This document shows positions 22,001 to 25,580 of a DNA stretch of 25,580 nucleotides, piece after piece. Made by a program: the position numbers and the translations under genes. The DNA comes from SZUA-229 sp041589455 (GTDB lineage Bacteria; Pseudomonadota; Gammaproteobacteria; SZUA-229): the NCBI GenBank assembly GCA_041589455.1, contig JBFHVQ010000043.1, positions 1 to 25,580 of the forward strand, written 5' to 3'. The notes under the pieces were generated by a model. The model did not search any database and had not been told where the DNA came from. It saw only the letters and a list, made by a program, of their open reading frames with translations. Positions within the stretch are counted from its first letter, which is position 1. Each line of letters begins with the position of its first letter.

Positions 22001-24064
22001 AGTCTGAAATCCGCAGTTAGTGAAGCGCCATACTCCTATGAAGCTATGCGCAGGCTTGGCCAGCATGAATATGCGCTTGAATTATTTGATCTGGCAGCTA
22101 AAACTCTGGAGACTGCTGTAACTATGCGTCCCGATGAATTCATGGTTAACCAGATGCTGGCTGATTCAATGTACCGAACCGGTGAATATTCGGAAGCGAA
22201 GAGGTATGCATTAAAGGCGAATAAATTAAATGTTAATCATATCGATACGCTTGTACTGCTATCTCGAATAAATGCAAGGCAGGGCAAGGTCGGTGCAGCT
22301 ATTGAGTATATGAAACAGGCAATGATAGTTAAGCCTGAAAGCGACCAATTGTTGTTAGAGATCGGCAAGCTTTATAGTGAAAACAATCTTTATGATGTAG
22401 CGCAGAGTAGTCTAGAAAAAGCGGCTTTATTAAAGCCAAATTTTGATAAACCACATGTTTTTCTCGGAGATCTGTTTTTGAAGCGTAGGATGTTTGATAA
22501 GGCGATAAGCGCCTATGATAAAGCGGTGTCTCTTCTTGCAGATGCAAATAATAGACTAAAGCTGGACCTGGCTTATTCAGAGAAAAAGAAATCATTAGAT
22601 TTCAAATCAAATGCGCCTCAAATTGTACTTAAAGATCTGCATCTTGATAAAGTCTTTTCAGCGGCTTATAAAAAGTACGCGAACAATCCTGTGGGTCGAA
22701 TTCGAATTAAAAATGCAAGCGGTACAGAATATAGAGGCTTGACGCTTACTTTTTCTATAAAAGGCTATATGGATTTTCCTACCAGTGTTGATGTTCCTCG
22801 CTTGTCAGCAAATGAATCTTTAGAGCTTGATTTGAAAGCAGCATTTAATAACAGAATTCTTGAGATCGATGAAGATACTGGTGTTCAGGTAGAAGTTGCA
22901 CTTAATTTTGTAAGAGATGGTCGTCAGGATTCTATCAAAATGACAAGCCCAATGACAATTTTTGGCAAGAATGCCATAGCCTGGAAAGAAGCAAATATGA
23001 TTGGCGCTTTTGTTACGCCAAAGGATGATACGCTGCGTGATTTTGTGCGTGCGGCCATTAACGAAAACAAACCGGTGGTTGGGCCGTTAAGTGATAACCT
23101 GGTTACGGCGATGACGCTGTTTGATGTTTTTACAGCTCATGAAATACGTTATGTTGTAGATCCCAATAACCCTTTTTCAGAAATCAGCGACGATCGTGTC
23201 GATTATGTGCAGTTTGGAAGAGAAACTTTAAAGATAAAAAGTGGTGATTGTGATGACCTGACGGTATTAATGAGTGCAGGCCTTGAGAATCTGGGTATAG
23301 AAACGGCTATTCTGGATGTGCCAGGACACCTGCTATTTATGTTTGATTCCGGGGTGCCCGTTACTCAAAAAGACAGAATTAGTCTGCAGGATAATTTGAT
23401 GGTTGAAGTGGCGGATACTATCTGGATACCTGTTGAGGCAACAATGATAGGCACTTCATTTGCAGAAGCCTGGGCAGAGGGGGCCAGGAAATACTATAAA
23501 TATGCTGACAATAAGAGTTTACAAATAACCATGATGCGTGACGCCTGGAAGGAGTTTCAGCCAGTTACACTTAATCCTGCAAATTACACGATTGATGTTC
23601 CATCGAAAGAGAGAGTAGAGCCTCTTGTTAGTAGGGAGCAAAATATTCTGTTGCAGAAAAGTCTGGATCGACTGGTAAAGCCTTATGAAGTGATGTCTCA
23701 GCAGGGAGCTGGTGGGTCGAAAGCGCTAATGCAAGTTGCCATTATTTATGCCAAATACGGGCTTTATTCAAAAGCAAATATGATATTTGATAAAATTATT
23801 CTAGATAATCCGGATGATAGTGCGGTGCATAATAACAGAGGTAATATTCACTATGCTCAGGGCGATTTTCAGCGCGCCCTTGAGACCTATGTTTATGCAG
23901 AACAGCTGGCAGCAAATGATCCCGGGGTTAAAGTTAATATGGCCATGTCATATTATCAGATGGGGCAGCTTGATAAGGCACGAGAGAAATTTTCAGAAGC
24001 AAAAATGATTAACCGAGGAATAGATAAACAATATAGTGGGCTGTCGCAATTACTTGCTGAGTGA
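19046..24064 (+). CDS. Giant exported NHL-propeller / TPR / transglutaminase-like protein
   Basis: This 1672-residue protein has a hydrophobic export segment at about residues 20-40 (signal peptide or anchor). NHL-type beta-propeller repeats fill about 55-320 and 385-600, with copies such as RIYIADEDNNRIAVFGPDG, VYVADTGNQRIQVF and IYVADRGNSKLHVYD. A fibronectin-III-like segment (about 615-690), a long TPR array (about 695-1165) and an Ig/CARDB-like beta segment (about 1215-1310) follow. The transglutaminase-like domain (about 1330-1500) has Cys1402 in SGDCDDLT, His1428 in VPGHLLFMF and Glu1464 in IPVEAT, an apparent catalytic set. A last TPR block covers about 1555-1665. The ATG has AAGGAA about ten bases before it. 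A small TPR gene follows 42 bases later. I infer a periplasmic or surface protein-processing scaffold; the domain parts are known, the function is not. Confidence 0.88.
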   Translation: MSWSSCEIKNLVKTISNKPSLVISSGCAVICMLLPLWVYGDISLDASWSLKAKQEISALVETGSGKILLADQRANQLIMLDDEKLIEVNLSKKPQVFKSSGISGMTMAAEGMVLLSSRRDSKLALVSQQGEFMMSIGQEGAGAGEISEPRGIVFSTNRRIYIADEDNNRIAVFGPDGVFLQNIGNADDNESQGLRKPIQVYIDPQERIYVLEATERGRVSIYKHDGKLIKRLEHKVLEKMLGKDAEFTAMNVDSHGLIYLADSEQGRVYQLDWKSNKKVNAFGSKGSERGQFGKISALLPLKDGRIAVADRENYKVEIYNIKSYASKPEEQVYLPTVSRYLPVKMQCKKAYRMPESSVLCINKKTEKLELYSDKSKRIKEFSDIDQASAVYVNHQYIAIIDNDRVKVFDHAGKKITTGKGFGGYGAELGKLKSPQSLFVRNDKVYVADTGNQRIQVFTVDGIYLDSIHDAEEQEERIIQEPVSVVVDAQNNIYVADRGNSKLHVYDEENNYLYSLGGEARNAPFNKIYDMAIDADNNVYVLCGERNNEFNIQVYNGPKRIISFLAESDDDTGVEDPVNISVSVAGRNLLGVYDAEKSRLLNYSYQQVPQQVGNVVISGALKHTEIKWSKVPGSFIKGYNVFGAKRADDKYEFVNQVKDGAIKITHDKNIRHTFYKINAFAGLGSVGRNSRPVEDVFSKGYRFYEMAEFGKLVDIFGASLEENPDQPDMLKYYGLSLLELGESLMAVSAFRQMEKYNGYEIESQNLQIRALLSARDYIAARAIVDKLIALNSIDDDTFLFCGELNLKMGDVIGAVTCLEEAVKRKPEDIDARYYLGDAYVKLGIVEKGMAEFEKATEISPENSKVWYRVGVLLSEMGELDEAIEKFEKSLDVESSYVPAKLALAQLFLKKKQFSKAKNIAISLAGNEAASAEGYYLLGLVALEEDKTPEALLAFAKATRINRQYVEAWLELANVYSKMGNSDKEYSSLKSAVSEAPYSYEAMRRLGQHEYALELFDLAAKTLETAVTMRPDEFMVNQMLADSMYRTGEYSEAKRYALKANKLNVNHIDTLVLLSRINARQGKVGAAIEYMKQAMIVKPESDQLLLEIGKLYSENNLYDVAQSSLEKAALLKPNFDKPHVFLGDLFLKRRMFDKAISAYDKAVSLLADANNRLKLDLAYSEKKKSLDFKSNAPQIVLKDLHLDKVFSAAYKKYANNPVGRIRIKNASGTEYRGLTLTFSIKGYMDFPTSVDVPRLSANESLELDLKAAFNNRILEIDEDTGVQVEVALNFVRDGRQDSIKMTSPMTIFGKNAIAWKEANMIGAFVTPKDDTLRDFVRAAINENKPVVGPLSDNLVTAMTLFDVFTAHEIRYVVDPNNPFSEISDDRVDYVQFGRETLKIKSGDCDDLTVLMSAGLENLGIETAILDVPGHLLFMFDSGVPVTQKDRISLQDNLMVEVADTIWIPVEATMIGTSFAEAWAEGARKYYKYADNKSLQITMMRDAWKEFQPVTLNPANYTIDVPSKERVEPLVSREQNILLQKSLDRLVKPYEVMSQQGAGGSKALMQVAIIYAKYGLYSKANMIFDKIILDNPDDSAVHNNRGNIHYAQGDFQRALETYVYAEQLAANDPGVKVNMAMSYYQMGQLDKAREKFSEAKMINRGIDKQYSGLSQLLAE

Positions 24065-24106
24065 TTTAGAAGGTTGATGTCTTGAATAGAATGGAGAGAA
24101 GAGTAG

Positions 24107-24646
24107 ATGAAACTATTGATTGGTGTATTAGCCGTTTTTCTGACATGGCCATTAATCGCTGAGGAAAGTAAGGAGTCAAGTGTTATCCAGAAGGCAGAGT
24201 CGCAGAATGCTTTTAAAGGGTTGTTCTATAAAGTATGGAACAAATTTAAACTTATTAATCCGAAAAATGAGAGTCGAATTAACAAGCGAAGTACAGTTAC
24301 TGCAGGGATACGGGGTGCAGAATCAACCACTACTCTGCTAGAGCCATACTGGAAAGGTGACAAGCTAAATAATAAGCGGTTTATCCAGCAATTAGAGAGC
24401 TTTTCACAGGCACAGACTCTGGCAGATCAGGGGAACTTGCAGGCTGCTCAGAAAGCGTTTGAGGAGTTTACAGAGCAATGGCCGAAAAGTGACCTGAAGT
24501 CTAATGCTCAATTCGCCAGTGCAATGATACAGGGCGCAATGGGCAAGCTAGAGGAAAGCCAGCAAGGCTTTGATGAGTTTATCCGGCTTTATCCAGGCCA
24601 CCCATTAGTTGAAGATGCAAAACTGCTGTTGTCTGATATGAAATAG
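24107..24646 (+). CDS. Small exported TPR-like protein, partner of the giant NHL/TPR protein
   Basis: This 179-residue protein begins with a clean signal peptide (MKLLIGVLAVFLTWPLIA, cleavage likely near residue 18). The middle contains TVTAGIRGAESTTTLLEPYWKGD, a short segment (AGIRG then PYWKGD) that looks like a conserved linker. The C-terminal half is helical, with two TPR-like repeats: ADQGNLQAAQKAFEEFTEQWPKS and AMGKLEESQQGFDEFIRLYPGHP. These resemble the outer-membrane lipoprotein BamD/YbgF type, but there is no lipobox Cys. GGAGAGAAGAG (24093-24103) precedes the ATG. It begins 42 bases after the giant gene, with no terminator between, so they are probably one operon. I infer that it docks on the TPR array of the giant protein or helps its export. 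Confidence 0.78.
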   Translation: MKLLIGVLAVFLTWPLIAEESKESSVIQKAESQNAFKGLFYKVWNKFKLINPKNESRINKRSTVTAGIRGAESTTTLLEPYWKGDKLNNKRFIQQLESFSQAQTLADQGNLQAAQKAFEEFTEQWPKSDLKSNAQFASAMIQGAMGKLEESQQGFDEFIRLYPGHPLVEDAKLLLSDMK

Positions 24647-24688
24647 ACGTACCTCAGCTATAATATAGGGTGATAGTCACTTAAATAT

Positions 24689-24694
24689 AGGAGG
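24689..24694 (+). promoter_or_regulatory. Perfect Shine-Dalgarno of the small DRR-motif gene
   Basis: AGGAGG stands six bases before the ATG at 24701. This is the strongest ribosome-binding site in the window and the main support for the 58-residue gene behind it. Confidence 0.75.
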
Positions 24695-24700
24695 CTTGCC

Positions 24701-24877
24701 ATGGATTTTAAACAAGCAGGTAAAGTCTATATGGGTCTCGACAGGCGCTCTAATCAGGATAGGCGAGGAGGCCATGAGCGAAGAAATTTGGTCAGATTTG
24801 AGTCATTAGGTGCAGACCGACGTGTCCAGAGTTATCGTAGAAAAGAAGATGTCTTTTTAGTAGGGCATGGCTACTGA
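24701..24877 (+). CDS. 58-residue Arg-rich small protein with repeated DRR motifs
   Basis: I do not recognise a named family. The 58-residue product starts MDFKQAGKVYMGLDRRSNQD and carries DRR three times (LDRRS, QDRRG, ADRRV), plus ERR and YRR, so about a quarter of the residues are Arg. It has no signal or membrane segment. Small proteins with spaced DRR/ERR units occur in many proteobacteria and can resemble the RxxxR start of PilZ (c-di-GMP-binding) domains, but the rest of PilZ is missing here. The perfect AGGAGG and clean stop at 24875-24877 argue for a real gene. It lies 54 bases after the small TPR gene on the same strand and ends 7 bases from the convergent gene. It could be nucleic-acid or nucleotide binding; this is open. 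Confidence 0.65.
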   Translation: MDFKQAGKVYMGLDRRSNQDRRGGHERRNLVRFESLGADRRVQSYRRKEDVFLVGHGY

Positions 24878-24884
24878 GCAAAAC

Positions 24885-25202
24885 TCAGACGCTGTATGCT
24901 TCGATAAAATAGACAAATTTTTCAGGATCAAACTGGTGCTCAACAAAAGGTTGCAGCTCGGGCATGTGTTTGAGTTCAACCGTCCAGCAGTGGTATAGCT
25001 TGTTCCAGAGAGGGTTTCCAAGCACACTCAGTAATTTACGGATATTAAGCTGGGATAGAGCCTCTTCACCCACCAGTGTTTTACCGTTTATTTTGTACCA
25101 GTTCAGAATAAGCTCAAAAGAAGCCTGATTTTGAGTATCACGTCCTTTGTGCAACGGCTGAACCGCTGGTTTATTAGTGTGTTTTTGAGGGTCTGGATTC
25201 AT
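24885..25202 (-). CDS. Uncharacterised 105-residue protein divergent from gshA
   Basis: I do not recognise this protein. It is 105 residues, without a signal peptide or membrane segment, with a polar N-terminal tail (MNPDPQKHTNKPAVQPLHKGRD, about 25 residues) and then a likely helical, aromatic-rich core: FELILNWYKINGKTL, LSVLGNPLWNKLYHCWTVEL and FDPEKFVYFIEAYSV. The gene is transcribed away from gshA, with 162 bases between their starts, and its end lies 7 bases from the convergent DRR gene. A weak CAGG ribosome-binding site precedes the ATG. Coding quality is supported by normal codon use and by the lack of any better frame across this stretch, but homologues would be needed to confirm it. 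Confidence 0.6.
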   Translation of the reverse strand: MNPDPQKHTNKPAVQPLHKGRDTQNQASFELILNWYKINGKTLVGEEALSQLNIRKLLSVLGNPLWNKLYHCWTVELKHMPELQPFVEHQFDPEKFVYFIEAYSV

Positions 25203-25364
25203 TTTTATTGCCTGAGCGGCTTAAGTTCACAGGCTTGCAGATTAAACAATATGACTCATGAGCGTATTGACAAGGGTCAATTAAGGCTATTTTTCGGGAG
25301 TTGTGGCCCAGCGCATCATGGTTTAAGCTGCATGGCTTGAAAATAAAATACTGAGATAGTCCAA

Positions 25365-25580
25365 TTGTCAAAATATGTAGAAACCCGGGTTAAGCAGCTT
25401 TTGCCTCATCTGGAAAGCGGCCTGTTAAATGGCAGGCAGATTGGCGTCGAGAAAGAAAGTCTCAGAGTCTCACCAGATGGCAGTATTTCACAGTTTCCAC
25501 ATCCTCCGTCACTGGGCTCTGCACTGACTAACCCGTATATTACGACCGACTATTCAGAGGCCTTGCTGGAATTTATTACC
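25365..25580 (+). CDS. gshA: Glutamate-cysteine ligase, 5' part (cut by window edge)
   Basis: GshA joins glutamate and cysteine, the first and usually rate-limiting step of glutathione synthesis. Only the first 72 codons are in the window, reading in frame to the last base. The N-terminal segment shows the proteobacterial GshA hallmarks: GVEKESLRV (ATP/metal binding), FPHPPSLGSALTNPYITTDYSEALLEFIT. I choose the TTG at 25365 because no in-frame ATG exists before the upstream stop at 25344-25346, and the product then begins MSKYVETRV as relatives do. Its ribosome-binding site is weak (GAG nine bases ahead), so the TTG start may keep translation low. A glutathione-linked pair (GST and glutaredoxin-like protein) lies elsewhere in the window at 13423-14474. 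Confidence 0.95.
   Translation, partial: MSKYVETRVKQLLPHLESGLLNGRQIGVEKESLRVSPDGSISQFPHPPSLGSALTNPYITTDYSEALLEFIT

Noticed and set aside
25131..25371. Two short frames, one on each strand, between the 105-residue gene and gshA
   Set aside because: They overlap each other, the uncharacterised gene or the gshA start, and have no ribosome-binding sites or recognisable motifs.
1..25580. CRISPR arrays, tRNA or rRNA genes, prophage or IS elements
   Set aside because: I looked for regular direct repeats, tRNA-like cloverleaf segments, transposase or integrase motifs in all gaps and found none.

Overview
This window looks like chromosomal DNA of a moderately AT-rich gammaproteobacterium. The evidence is gamma-type housekeeping genes (gshA, bioD, purC, fadD, a PykA-like pyruvate kinase), YqhA/UPF0114 and DUF3015 proteins, and a lower-glycolysis / Calvin-cycle cluster (gap, gap, pgk, pyk, fba) of the kind seen in sulfur-oxidising and methylotrophic gammaproteobacteria. 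The genus cannot be fixed from sequence alone. I see no phage, IS element, CRISPR array, tRNA or rRNA.

Bases 1-6412 (+ strand) hold central carbon metabolism: the 3' 99% of a GapA-type glyceraldehyde-3-phosphate dehydrogenase (GAPDH), a second GAPDH of a different subfamily, phosphoglycerate kinase, pyruvate kinase (TTG start) and class II fructose-bisphosphate aldolase, closed by a strong intrinsic terminator. The gaps between these genes carry many hairpins. The most striking is the 347-base gap between the two GAPDH genes, with a 130-nt imperfect inverted repeat that begins inside the stop region of gap1, a 17-bp perfect hairpin that overlaps it, and a terminator-like hairpin.

Bases 6413-9040 hold an inverted-repeat element, a membrane protein of the YqhA family (- strand), a divergent Na+/alanine-glycine symporter and an FKBP-type prolyl isomerase, ending in a bidirectional terminator. 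Bases 9058-14474 (- strand) hold a beta-rich lipoprotein, bioD, purC, fadD and a pair of thioredoxin-fold proteins (a GST and a membrane-tethered GST-N/glutaredoxin-like protein). Bases 14554-17006 (- strand) hold an exported DUF4105 protein with an outer-membrane-like C-terminal half and a DUF3015 periplasmic protein.

Bases 17173-18902 hold an alpha/beta-hydrolase lipoprotein (+), convergent with a translationally coupled pair (-): an uncharacterised protein and a HIT-family protein. Bases 19046-24877 (+) are the most unusual part. They encode a 1672-residue exported protein joining NHL-type beta-propeller repeats, a fibronectin-like segment, a long TPR array, an Ig/CARDB-like segment, a transglutaminase-like cysteine-protease domain with an apparent Cys-His-acidic triad, and a final TPR block. 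A small exported TPR partner follows, then a 58-residue Arg-rich protein with repeated DRR motifs and a perfect AGGAGG ribosome-binding site. I regard this trio as the best candidate for an undescribed cell-envelope system. The window ends with an uncharacterised 105-residue protein (-) and the first 72 codons of gshA (+).
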